A stretch of DNA of 64,000 nt from Bacilli bacterium (GTDB lineage Bacteria; Bacillota_I; Bacilli_A; RF39; UBA660): the NCBI GenBank assembly GCA_017473105.1, contig JAFUNE010000008.1, positions 186,001 through 250,000 on the forward strand, written 5' to 3'. Positions 8,206 through 20,300 of the stretch are shown here, in pieces. Every line of letters begins with the position of its first letter. Positions within the stretch are counted from its first letter, which is position 1. The notes beneath the pieces are model-generated. The model was not told the origin of the DNA, ran no database searches, and was given only the letters and a program-made list of their open reading frames with translations. Made by a program: the position numbers and the translations under genes.

Positions 8206-9492
8206 TTATCTATATTTATTAGTAATATATGCTTCAATTTCATCACGATTATTATTTAATTCTTCACTACTAACCATATCTAAAACATCTTTTAAAATAA
8301 TACCTATAATTTTACCATCAAAATTCATTTTCTTTAAATCTCGACCATCTATATCTAAATCCTTAATTTTCAAAACAGGACTAGAATTTAAATAATTAAT
8401 ATACATTTCTCTTAATTTATTTATTTCAGTAACTCTATTTAATTTATCAGAATGTTGACCCATTATATCAGCAAGTTTTAAATCAAATAATAAATCTATA
8501 TATTCTTCACCGAATAATTGAATAAATTTATTCATACTTTTTGTTTTTTTACCAAGTGTAACATCATGAAAGAAAATTAATTTTTGAATATTACTAGTAC
8601 TTTTCTTGTCTATTCTCATTCTTTCGGCAAAAGCAGTAAATTTATCAGTACTTACTTTAGGATGACCATAAAAATGACCTATACCATTTTCATCAACACT
8701 ATATGATTCTGGTTTTCCAGTATCATGAAATAAAGCAGCAAATCTTAAATTATGTTGTTTCTGCGTATTGTTTAGCACTTCCATTGTATGATCAAAAACA
8801 TCATACATATGAAATGGATTATTTTGTTCAAAGCCTATCAATGGTTTTAATTCAGGAATTACTTCACAAACAACTTCCTTATACTTTCTTATTAAATCTC
8901 CAGGTCTATCACATAATAGTATTTTAGACAACTCAACATAAATCCTCTCAGGAGCAACATCATTTAATAAATCTTTTTTATTTACCATATGTTTATAAGT
9001 TTCTACATCTATTTCATACCCAAGAACACCAGCAAATCTAACTGCTCTTAGTATTCTAAGCGGATCAACTCTTAAACTATTACCACTCTTATCACTTAAT
9101 CTAATGACTTTTTTTTCTATATCTTCTCGCCCACCAACTAAGTCTACAATCTCACCCTTACTATTTAAAGCAATTGAATTGATAGTAAAATCACGGCATG
9201 ACAAATCATCTTTTAAATTATTACCACGAAAAGCAGATATTTCTATGTCTTCACCATTACGTCTAAAAACACAAGTGTTTCTATGACCATTTTCCCTCAT
9301 GACCTTCATTTCAGGAATAATTTTTTTCATTTCATCAAATGGCATATTAGTACATAAATCATAGTCTTTATTTTCTCTTTCAATAATTGAATCGCGAACA
9401 AATCCACCTACTAGATAAACCTCATATCCACTAGATTCAATAAGTTCCATAATTTTCTTAACTTCACCATTTATTTCAATCATTAAAATCAT
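8206..9492 (-). CDS. cca: CCA tRNA nucleotidyltransferase
   Basis: Class II polymerase-beta-type nucleotidyltransferase adding or repairing the tRNA 3' CCA. Motif A 'GGFVRDSI' with the catalytic pair in 'KDYDLCTN', motif B 'CRDFTINSIAL', motif D 'VDPLRILRAVRF' (keeps the templating Asp and Arg) and motif E 'PERIYVELSKIL' are all present. An HD domain follows ('LFHDTGKPES'). 428 residues is normal for Gram-positive CCA enzymes with HD. The start is either 9492 or the ATG three codons inside (9483); the RBS is weak for both. A divergent paralogue lies directly upstream (9552-10745). Confidence 0.92.
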   Translation of the reverse strand: MILMIEINGEVKKIMELIESSGYEVYLVGGFVRDSIIERENKDYDLCTNMPFDEMKKIIPEMKVMRENGHRNTCVFRRNGEDIEISAFRGNNLKDDLSCRDFTINSIALNSKGEIVDLVGGREDIEKKVIRLSDKSGNSLRVDPLRILRAVRFAGVLGYEIDVETYKHMVNKKDLLNDVAPERIYVELSKILLCDRPGDLIRKYKEVVCEVIPELKPLIGFEQNNPFHMYDVFDHTMEVLNNTQKQHNLRFAALFHDTGKPESYSVDENGIGHFYGHPKVSTDKFTAFAERMRIDKKSTSNIQKLIFFHDVTLGKKTKSMNKFIQLFGEEYIDLLFDLKLADIMGQHSDKLNRVTEINKLREMYINYLNSSPVLKIKDLDIDGRDLKKMNFDGKIIGIILKDVLDMVSSEELNNNRDEIEAYITNKYR

Positions 9493-9507
9493 CTACTTTC
9501 ACAAAAA

Positions 9508-9516
9508 ATTATATCA
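9508..9516 (-). promoter_or_regulatory. Extended -10 promoter of cca
   Basis: Minus-strand TGATATAAT 16 bp before the ATG at 9492, directly downstream of the paralogue's terminator. Same nine-base element as at 6556, 10763 and 36943. Confidence 0.45.
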
Positions 9517-9523
9517 TTTATAA

Positions 9524-9553
9524 CAAAAAAAGAAAACTCTTCAAAAAAGAGTT
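9524..9553 (-). terminator. Rho-independent terminator
   Basis: 7-bp stem AACTCTT/AAGAGTT with a 5-nt loop, overlapping the TAA of the CCA paralogue and followed on the minus strand by TTCTTTTTTT. Confidence 0.8.
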
Positions 9554-10745
9554 ATCTATATTTTACATCTACATATTCTTCTAAAACATTACGTTTATTT
9601 TCAAGTTCATCATTCATTACTTTCTTCAAAATGTCATTTAAAATAACACCCACAAGTTTACTATCAAAACTCATTTGACTCAAACTCTTACCATCTATAT
9701 CCAAATCTTTAATTCCAATAACAGGTTTAGTTTCCAAAAACTTCAAATAAATTTCTCTTAAATTATTAAGTTCCTTCACACAATCGCCTAAATTATTAGT
9801 TCTAGAACTAATATCAGCAAGTTTTAACTCAAACAATAAATCTAAATTATCTACACCAATTTCATGAATGAATGACGACATAAACCTAGTATCAGTATTT
9901 AATTCAACTTTACTAAATGTCATTAACTTTTTAACATTATATCTAGTTTTCTTATCAATCTTTAATCTACTAGCAAAACTAGAAAACTCATCAACACCTA
10001 AATCATTAAATAACGCAGCGAGTCTCAAATATATATTAGATGACGTCTTATTAACAACACTCATAGTATGTTCAAATAAATCATCACTATTCTCATTACT
10101 TACTCCTTCTAATTTTTTAAGTTCAGGAATAATTTCATAAAAAATGTCTCGATACTTACTTATTAAATCACCAACATTATCGCACAATAAAATTTTAAAT
10201 ATTTCTTTTCTTATTCTTTCAACAACAACTAAATTTAATTTTTCTTTATTATCAAACATATTATTTAAAGATTCTTTTTCGATATTAAATCCCAAAATAC
10301 CTTCAAACCTTATCGCTCTTAATATTGCATTTGGATCATATTCAATTGAATTAGGATTAAATTTAATTATCATATTTTTAACATCTTTTATACCATTTAA
10401 AGGATCTATATAATTACCATCAACATCCATAGCAACAGAATTCATAGTTAAATCTCTCAAAAATAAATCCTCATATAAATTCTCACCACGATATTCAGTA
10501 ATCTCAATATCAAGACCATTACTATTGATAATCCCTGTATTACGTCTTTCATTTTGACTCATCATAGACATATAAGGTAATAATTCACTTAATCTATCAA
10601 ATGGAATGTTAGTACATAAATCATAATCGTTACTCTTTCTACCAATTATTGAATCCCTTACAAATCCACCAGTAATAAAACACTCATATCCATTAGATTC
10701 AATTAACGTCATAATTTTTTTAACTTCTTCATTAATAACAATCAT
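9552..10745 (-). CDS. Divergent CCA-enzyme paralogue with degraded catalytic motifs
   Basis: 397-residue protein co-linear with the adjacent cca, including 'GGFVRDSIIGR', 'NDYDLCTN' and motif E 'VERIRKEIFKIL'. Motif D reads 'YDPNAILRAIRF', losing the Arg that templates the incoming base, and motif B has 'LRD' in place of 'RRD'. The HD domain is shortened by about 30 residues, with its HD pair changed to N247-D248 ('LFNDLG'). The catalytic carboxylates of motif A remain. Options are a CC- or A-only partner enzyme, an RNA-binding regulator, or a decaying duplicate; the intact frame, own promoter and terminator argue against simple decay. GAGGT precedes the ATG. Confidence 0.8.
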   Translation of the reverse strand: MIVINEEVKKIMTLIESNGYECFITGGFVRDSIIGRKSNDYDLCTNIPFDRLSELLPYMSMMSQNERRNTGIINSNGLDIEITEYRGENLYEDLFLRDLTMNSVAMDVDGNYIDPLNGIKDVKNMIIKFNPNSIEYDPNAILRAIRFEGILGFNIEKESLNNMFDNKEKLNLVVVERIRKEIFKILLCDNVGDLISKYRDIFYEIIPELKKLEGVSNENSDDLFEHTMSVVNKTSSNIYLRLAALFNDLGVDEFSSFASRLKIDKKTRYNVKKLMTFSKVELNTDTRFMSSFIHEIGVDNLDLLFELKLADISSRTNNLGDCVKELNNLREIYLKFLETKPVIGIKDLDIDGKSLSQMSFDSKLVGVILNDILKKVMNDELENKRNVLEEYVDVKYR

Positions 10746-10762
10746 ATTTATACCTCAAAAAA

Positions 10763-10771
10763 ATTATATCA
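10763..10771 (-). promoter_or_regulatory. Extended -10 promoter of the CCA paralogue
   Basis: Minus-strand TGATATAAT 18 bp before the ATG at 10745 and just downstream of the T7SS-island terminator. Confidence 0.45.
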
Positions 10772-10794
10772 TCTTTATCATATAATAACCATAT

Positions 10795-10826
10795 AAAAAG
10801 AGAAATTAGTCCTAACTAATTTCTCT
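10795..10826 (-). terminator. Strong rho-independent terminator ending the T7SS island
   Basis: Perfect 12-bp stem (10799-10810 with 10815-10826), 4-nt loop, followed on the minus strand by TTTTT. It lies immediately after the 161-residue protein. Confidence 0.9.
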
Positions 10827-10835
10827 TAATACCCA

Positions 10836-11321
10836 TTATTTTACCAGACTATCTTCTTTAACAAAATTTTTAAAATAGTTGCATTCCACCTCAGATAAAT
10901 CCACAACTTTAATATATGTAAGATTCATACAATCATCATAATAATATTCAACTCTACCATCTATATAATAAAAACAAGGATCATAATCAGGTATTAAAAT
11001 TATACCTAGTTCATTATTATTTAAAATAATTTCAAAATTTGATACATAGTCATCAACGTCTGACTTATGATATAACAATGGATTATCAACTAATTCAATA
11101 CCATCTAAATCAGTATATCCTGGTAAAGATAATTTTTCAAAATGTATTTTATCAAGATACATACAATTTATAAACTGTATGTATCTTGTATTGTCAGTAG
11201 CAACAATTTCTAAACAATTACTATCATCGCCATATCTATATGTACTACAATAAGTATCATTGTCATTAGCTTGAATTTTGAAAATTTTGTCATCACTATT
11301 TATTAAAAAATTATTACTCAT
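10836..11321 (-). CDS. Acidic protein of unknown function at the 3' end of the giant T7SS gene; candidate immunity protein
   Basis: 161-residue, Asp/Asn/Tyr-rich soluble protein; no signal peptide, membrane helix or family I recognise. Patches such as 'PDYDPCFYYIDGRVEYYYDD' suggest a beta-rich fold. It starts 48 bp after the giant gene with a strong Shine-Dalgarno (AAAGGAG, 6 nt) and ends just before the island's terminator, so it is the last cistron of that unit. Small acidic proteins directly 3' of T7SS toxin genes are commonly immunity factors. Here that is inference from position only; a chaperone or unrelated protein is possible. Confidence 0.6.
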   Translation of the reverse strand: MSNNFLINSDDKIFKIQANDNDTYCSTYRYGDDSNCLEIVATDNTRYIQFINCMYLDKIHFEKLSLPGYTDLDGIELVDNPLLYHKSDVDDYVSNFEIILNNNELGIILIPDYDPCFYYIDGRVEYYYDDCMNLTYIKVVDLSEVECNYFKNFVKEDSLVK

Positions 11322-11369
11322 ATCTACTCCTTTCTTCTATATAATATCATTAAAAATTAATATAATAAA

Positions 11370-14300
11370 TCAATTATTACCTAAATATAGAGATTTAATA
11401 GTATTAATCATAAGTTCCCTTACAGACTCATCATTAACCATTGTTTCATTATACTCAGTAAAATATCTGTTAATATATTTAGCAAATGATTCTTTATTTA
11501 AAATATTTTCTCTTATACTTTCTAAATTAATAGCATCCCCATATAGTTCTTTAATTATATGTTCAAAACTATTAATATCTACAAATATAGAATTAGTTAA
11601 TTTATTAGCAATTTCCCAAAATTCAGAAACAATTCCATTTTTTACAGCTACATCTATCTTTTCAGCTATATCCGGAAGTAATTCAGAAATAAATCCAAAT
11701 ATAAACCTATTTTTTGATGACTTTGTAAATTCAGTTTTTGCATGTGTTTCAGCTAACTTTGTTAGATACTCAGATAAAGTACCTTTAATTTTATTTGTAT
11801 GTGGTTGTAAATGATAAATTACAATATCTACACCATTTTCACTTGAATTTGCATTTCTTGCTAACACTTCATAATATTTTGGAGTATCTGGATCTAGTGA
11901 ACTATTTAATAATATTTTATATCCTAATCCAAATTTTTCTGACTTAACATCATGACCTACATAATTACCAGTTAAATATTCACTTAATACTTTAGAAAGG
12001 ATTATTTCTTTTCCTTTAAAGATTTCAGTTCTTAAAGTTTCAAAATTATAACTATTACCATTAGCATCTTTCGCATTTAATTCTTCAGCCATAAAATAAA
12101 CAGTTTTCTTTTTATTCAGTTCTAAAAGTTCCCTATATAAAGCAGTATCTTTCATTCCAGCACATTTTAACAAATCCAAAACACTTTCAACTTTAAATGC
12201 ATTTCTGACAACTAATGATTCATCTATTTTAATATTTTCTATTATAGAAGACATATACGAATTAATTCGTTCAACATCATCCACTAATGCCTCTAATCCG
12301 TTTTTTCTTAAAACTTTCTCATTGATTTTAATTTTTGAGAACTGTTCTATAGTATCATTACTTGAAACATATTTTGCAATATACTTTTCTAGGTTTTCGC
12401 AAATAGTACCATCTAAATCAGAAATTCCTAATTCTGATAACATTTGCTTAACATTTATCATTTCTAAAACAGCATTCTTAGAAACTTTATTTTCAATTTT
12501 TAATTCTACACAATGCTTAAATATTCCTTCAAATTTAAAATTACCAAGTTTATTACCATTAAATAAAATATTTTTACCATTATAATTTACTATAATCTTT
12601 CCATTTAAAGATTTTCCTATTTCAATAACTTTTGAAAGATCACTAATCAAATCATTTATCTTAAATACTGGCACATATTCAAGCCCTTCCCTAGTTTTAA
12701 ACGTTTCGTAACGTACAATTTCACCTTTTTCTACCAATTCCTCGACTTTTGACTTTAAATCACTGAAAGAAGTTTCACCAGAATCAGATGAAGTTACATC
12801 AACAATACTTGGACTTGGCATTACTTCAGTAAACGCATCTTCCATACGAATTGCTTCTGTTGAAATAAATTGTGTACTTGGTGCAGCTGCATGCTCTGAA
12901 TAATAAGGATTAGATAATCTATTATTAACAAATTGTCTAACAGCTTCAATTGGAGTACTTTCAATAATATCTCTAGCTCCATTTAAACTTGTAATATATG
13001 ATAAATCAGCACTTCTAGCATAAGCTTGTAATTGTTTCATAGCCATTTGCTCTGAACCAAATCTATTTATCATAGAATTAAATGCATTTCTTATATTTCC
13101 ATTGTAGATACTTAAATCTACATATGAATTTGCTTTAATATATGCATCTATATCTGTCATAGAAACACGAGATAGAACATTTCTTGCTCCATTTGAACTT
13201 GTCATAGAATTAATATCACCAGTTCTTAAATATCTTCTTAGCGCTTCAATTCCAGAACCAGGTCCATATTTTGCTTCCATTTGCCCAACAGCAAAGTCAA
13301 GCATACTCTTAGGATCGTTAAATCCAACTTGAACTCTTTGTACATGACTAGCATGATTTCTAACTGGGCCATATTCTCTATAAGTTTCATCAGCATCAGC
13401 AAATCTTCCTTCAGCAAACATATCACTTCTACCAAAGTAATCACGCTTAGCACCAGTAGCTCTCCAACAAGCATCAACTGGAACAACTTCACCATTTTCA
13501 TTGATAAATACATTCCAAGCATGTTTACCTTTCTCACCAGTATTCATATCAACAACAACGTCTCCTCTAATATAATCAGCAGTAATTCCACAACGTGTAC
13601 ATAATTCTTTAAATACACTTGCATAACCTGCACATATTAATCCAGGACGACCAATAAGATTATTAGATGTTACACCTCTTAAACTTTGTGACACTAAATT
13701 CTCAATTGGAGAAAGTTTCTTAGCTCTTGGATCAGCTGGTCTTAAATAGCTATACTCACTAGCAATCAATTCATAAATTTGTCTTGCTCTTTGAGTAATT
13801 GGTAAACTCATATCAATTCTTGATTGTAATTGATCAAGTTTAGCATTTATTTGAAGTAATTCAGTTCCAGTATAAGTGTGTCTTGCTATATATCGAGGAT
13901 TGTTATATTTAGCTTTCAAATTACCATTTAAATCACTAAACGGTCCTTTGACAAAGAACTCAACCTTTGATAAATCGCTAATTTCTCTTAAAGCTTGAAC
14001 ACTCATCTCAGATGCTCTACCAAGCTCAATTCTAACAGTTTGACCTTTAGCAATAGCACTATTAATACTATTAACCATTGGATTAGAACTTCTATTAGCA
14101 AACACTCTATTTCCAAACCAAGCTTTATTGTTAACTCTATTATTTACCCTATTATTAACTTTAGCATTTGGATTACTCTTCATAGTAATAGGTCTTATTT
14201 TAAATATAGTATTATTTGGTGTCATTAATGAAGTCTGAATATCAGTTCCAAATGACATATAATCAATATATGCATTTTTAACAGCATTAAATGAAACCTT

Positions 14301-17300
14301 ATATTTAGAAATAGCTTTTATTTCATTAACACTAATTCCATTACTTAACATATGATTAAATAATGTTTTAGCATCTGTTATTTCATTAATACCAAATTTT
14401 ACATATGTTAATTCTCTTAACATTCTCTTAATTTCAGTTGCTCTATTTGGATAATTTTTAGTAAATTCTGTTTGGTCTTTCATGAAAGCAGCCATACTTT
14501 CAGCAAAATCTTCTGCAAGAGAAGTATCACCATAATTAGTAACAGTACTATTACCATCTTTCATTTTAGCATTCTTCCAAGCAGTTACTTTTTCACTAAA
14601 GAATCCTTCTCTATTATGAACAATTTGATAATATTCTGTATCAAAACTATGTCCAATTTCATGAGTCATAGTAGCAAAATCTAAACTTGTTCTCCATAAA
14701 TAGAATTTACCCCAACCACCTGCAGCAGCAGCTGTAAATCTCTTATTTATATTGTTATTCTCAGTTATAGAATATAAATCATTATCAGGATCATCCATAT
14801 CTAAGAAATTAACTTCACTTAATGTTGAAGCAAAAGTTTTAGGTAATAAATTATAATATGCTTTAAATACTTCAAATTTACTACTTAAATTATTAAGAGC
14901 AATTTGATTATTAGTAAAGAATCTTACATTCATTCCCTTAAATCCAATTGGTTTAAGAGCCATACCATAACCAAGTTCAATTAACTTATATTGCCCAGCA
15001 CTCTTCTCTTCACATATTTCTTTCATTATTTCCATTTCAGTCATATTAGCATAAGCAGAACTATTCATTCTAAGCATATTTATAACTGAATTAGATTTAA
15101 ATGGAAGTGCTTTATCAACTCTCATTTTTTGAATCATTTGATTTCCATATTCACTAAGTACTCTATTATAGAATACCTCTGCTCTTCTATATTGAGCATC
15201 TGTATCTATATTAAATAATTCATCAACACTAAGTCCTCTTATAGTTTCAAATAATTTAACTTTTGTTTCTAAATTCATTTGATTACTTAATTGAGTAAAC
15301 ATAGAATTAGAACAATTACCTAAAATTTGTAATTTCTTAACAGCTTTTATACTGTCATTTCTAAGTATATCAACAACTAAACCATTACCATTTTTTACAA
15401 ACGCTTGAAGTAATTTAGCACCCTCTGCATTTGTAGAATTTTTAATATGTTCTATACATGAAGCAAGCGCCGCATCACTCTTAGCTTTAGTAACAGTAAA
15501 GTTATAGAATCCCATATCAAGCATTTCTCTTACAGCACGTCTACTATTAAGTTCAAAAGTCATATCACTAATACTATCAAGACCATTAATTGAATCTAAA
15601 TACTTAATAGAATCCATTAACAAGCGAGTTGAAATACCTTCATGAGCTAATATATCAACTTTTCCATTATTAAGTAAATCTTGAATAACTTCAAAGTTCT
15701 TAGTACCTATTTCAAATACCCTAGCTATATCTCCTTTTATATAAGCATTTCTAGCTTCAGTAATTAATCTTGTATTAACAGAAGATGTCATAGCAGGACT
15801 TAAATCACTTGTTTGACTCGTTGGGAATAAATTTCTACCCTTTCTTCCAAGAATACCATGATTAACTGGATTAACTCCAACATTTCTATTAGCATTACTG
15901 TGTTTAGCTAAAACAGAAAGCATATAAGACTTATTATGTGAATTATTATACATTTCATGGAAACCATTTTTAAATGTTCTATATCCTTCACCATGTTTTG
16001 AAATATAATCAATGTATTCTGGTTTAGCACCAAGTTCTCTCATAAGTTCAACCATTTGTGATAAAGAATTCATATCACTTAAATATAAGTTAGCAATTAC
16101 ATCTTCACCATGTAACATATTTCTAAATAATGCTTCTTGTAAGGCAGTTACACTTGGATTCATACTCATCACTTGATTAACATTTACACCAAATGATTGT
16201 AAAACAGGAATTGCAGATTGTAATGAAGTAATTCCATTTATTTGTAATACTAATCCAGCATTTTCATTAAGAGAAACTTGTCTAATAAATGCATCTTTTA
16301 GTGATTGTAATGTTGGATTTTGACTCATTATTTGTCCAACAACTCTAGAATTGACACCATTTCTAACTAATAAGTTTGCCATTGAATTAACATCAGTAAC
16401 AGCATTTAGTTGTAAAATAGTAATTGCATCTTCACTAAATGCATATTGTCTAACAAATGCATCTTTTAATGATTGTAATGATGGATTTTGAGCTAATATT
16501 TGATTTAACGCATGAGCATTTACTCCATTTTGAACCATTAAGTTAGCCATTGTATTAATATCTTTTATATCACTTAATTTAACTATTCCATTACCTAACA
16601 TAAATTCAGTTTGTAATGTAAATCTAGTTAAATATTCATTTAAAACTTTTGCTCTATTAGGGAACTTAGATTCAAAATATGATCTATTCATAATAAATTC
16701 TCTAACAGAATCAGCAAAGTCTTCACAATTTGCATTAGCAGAATAATCTGTAACACTTTGTCTATCAAGAGATATATTAGCATCAGCTTTTCTTGCATTT
16801 ACCCAAACAGATGTATCTGAAAAATGATAATATCCACCATTAGTAAACATACTAGCAAATGAACTATCAAGACAATGACCAAATTCGTGAGATATAATTC
16901 TTAAATCAGCATCTCCAGTTATACCATTCCAGAAATTGAAGTTACCACTTCCACCTGTTGCTCCTGATGTAAATCCTGCAGGTAAGTTTTTACCATTATA
17001 TCTCATTGCCCACATATAATCTTGAGGATTTATCATATCATGGAAAGAAGCAATTTTAACACAACTTCTAATTGCATTAGGAATATTTCCAGTTCGAACT
17101 GCATGTTTAAATTGTTCAACCTTCGCAACAATTGTTCCTAAATTAGCTTGATTATCAACAAATACTCTAATAGGAATTCCATAGTATGTATCTTTTAATG
17201 CCTTAACTTCTGAACCAGCAAAATCAAAGTATAATCTTCTCATTTCTTGTCCCATTAATTGAGCTAATGGATCAAGTATACTATTAATTACTTCATGAGT

Positions 17301-20300
17301 TAAATTAGCAGGTAATACTCTATTAGTAAATATTTGAAGAATTGGTGTAATTGCTGCACTATTAATTTGACCATTAGCAGTATAATAATTTGCAATAATA
17401 TGATTCATAGTTTTAACACCAGTCTCATACATTAATTTAGCAAATGCACCAGTATCAAGTCTCATACCAGTATTATATTGAGCAATTGTTTGTTTAAAAG
17501 TAAGCATTTGAAGATTCGTAGGCATTAACGAAATAATAGTGTCAACTACTCCGATATTAGAACCATTTAAAGTAATTTTAGAAAGACCTGTAATTATTTC
17601 ATTTAATGATCTTATATCTAATGTCTTATTAATTAATCCAGTATTAAGATAATCAAACACAAATCTAATAACTGATTGTTGTTGTGGAGTAAGAACAGTA
17701 GAACCATTAAATGTTGAGAATAACTCAGCACCTAATTGAGTTAAACTATCAATTTTAAATCCAACAGTTAGACCATTATTTAAGAAGTTAACAGCTAATC
17801 CCGCATTAGTACCAAAATCAACACTTATATTATTTGCATTAACATATTGAATTACACGATTAATAAGATCTTGAGATACTCCATAAACAGTTAAGAAACT
17901 AATATTACCATCTCTTATCATTGATTCAATAACACCAAAATCTCTATTTGCAATTTCTTCAATTACTGCAGCATTATTTTGACTAATAGCTTCATTTATT
18001 AAATCAGCATTACTCTTAACAACATTGGCAACTTCATTTGCAACATCTTGATGAACAACTTGCTCTTGATTTAATACTTGATCTTGAACAACATTTTGAT
18101 TAACACTTTGTTGAACACCTTGACTAACAGAAGATTCAAGTACACTATGTAACTCACTAACTAATTGAACAAGTTCAGAACCCTTATTACCTAAAGCATC
18201 CTTTAAAGATTGAATCTCAGCATCAGATAATTTATTTAAATTATCCATTAGTTTGTTTATTCTACCTTTAAGAGCTTGCATTTCAGCAACTAATTTAAAT
18301 CGAGTTGTACTATCAAGTCTAACCTTTTCAAGAACTGAACTTAAATCTCCAAATAGTTTATCTATAGATTTAACTAATGACTTATTAAAATTACTTACAG
18401 AACTATCTGAATCAACTGATTCAAATATTTCAGCGTCTTTATTATAATTTTGTTTTACAAATTCAACAATTTCATTTTTTACTTTAGCTACTGTACTCTT
18501 AGCAGCATCAATAGCTTCTTGACTCTTACTTTCAATAGCTCTTCTCATTTGCTCTAATGAATCATTTAACTTAGTTTGTAATTCAGTAAAATGAGTTAAA
18601 CTATTTAATTTAGCACCCATAGAATCAATCATTTGATGTATGCTTCTAGATAAAGAAATATTTCCAATATTACTAATTACATTTCTTATAGTTTCTATTG
18701 ATTTATTAATAGATTCAATAGCTTTATTAACACCATATTCATTAAGTGCTATATCATATATATCTTTTGCACTAATTTCATCAAGTACTTCAAATTCAGC
18801 ATCAAGTATTTTTGCTTCTTCCATACTTAATGAATGCGCATCTTTTGCAGCAAGTTCTGCTTTTAATTTAATAATTTGATCCTTTAATGCAGTAATAGCA
18901 CTGGCATCTAATTTAACATTATTTCTAATTTCATTTATTTTACCAGTAATACTACTAATCATATCAGATACAGTTTTATTACCTTTAAATAATTCTTTAA
19001 TTTTATTTAAACTTTCAAGAACTTTCATATTTTCTTGATTAATAGCATCATATATATCTTTTGCAGTAATCTCTTGAATAACTTCAAAGTCTGCATCTAA
19101 TACACTAGATTCTTCTAAACTTAACGATTTAGCATCTTTTGCAGCAATTTCAGCTTTTAATTTATTAACCAAATCTCTTAAAGAAGAAATTTCAGTATTA
19201 ACAGCAGCAACACTTCCAGGATCTAATTGCACTTTTTGCACCATTGACCTAATAGATTCTCTTAAAGCATTAATTGCTTTATTATCAGTTACCAATTTTC
19301 CAAGAGCAACAAATGCATCCTTTATTTTAGCATTTTGATTATTAAATGCTTCATATATATCACGAGAACTAATTTCCCTAACTACTTCAAAATCAGCATC
19401 AAGAATATCAGCTTCATTTTGAGACATTGCAATTGCATCTTTAAACAATCCTTCATTAAAGAATTTAACAACTGAATCTTTAAATGAAACTAATTGTTCC
19501 TTTAATTGATTAATACTATTAGCATCAATATGTGTACTATCTATTACCTTAGTAAATGAAGCAACAACCGCATTATATGCTTTACTTAAATCAATACTCT
19601 TAATTGAATCTCCTACTTTACTCATAGAAGATTTTAAATTTTCAAGTCCAGGCAATTTAGATTTTAAAGAAGCAAATGAATCAAGAATTTGTTGAACATG
19701 AGTTTTAAAAGTAGAAGTATCTCTTATATCAATATTAAATAATTCGTCTATCTTAGAAATAATAGAATCAACGCTTGTAACAACATCAGCATTAACACCC
19801 GAAAATTGTACTCTTCTACCAACATCAAAATTATTAGCAGCAAGCTTAGATACATCACTACCATTAACTCCAATTCCATAATAAGAATTTATATCAGATT
19901 GAACAGAATCCATTAGATCAGTTATAGGAGAATTCTCAGTTAATCCATGATTAGCCATCTCTCTTAATAACTGTTCTTTCATTTGTTTATTTTGTTTTAT
20001 TTCTTGCTTAACATCATATTTTCTCTTACTTATGTCAGCATCATTCTTATTACCTTGATTTTCTTTATTACCAAGTTTTTGTAATTCATTTTTTTCAACA
20101 TTTAAACCTTTAATTCTATTATCAATAAGTTTAATAATATTACTAATTGTACCTGTTCCACCAGAAGTAAGACCCATTCCTATAACACCAACACCTACTA
20201 CTGAAGATTGTAAATAAGTTAAAACCTTATTTTTTGTTTCAATATCAGATTCAACATTTTTTATAATAGAAGTATCTGTATTATCAGTAAACTTTACTCC

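Noticed and set aside
11278..11814. 178-codon plus-strand ORF across the end of the giant gene
   Set aside because: Antisense to two better-supported genes, no Shine-Dalgarno, composition typical of a shadow frame.
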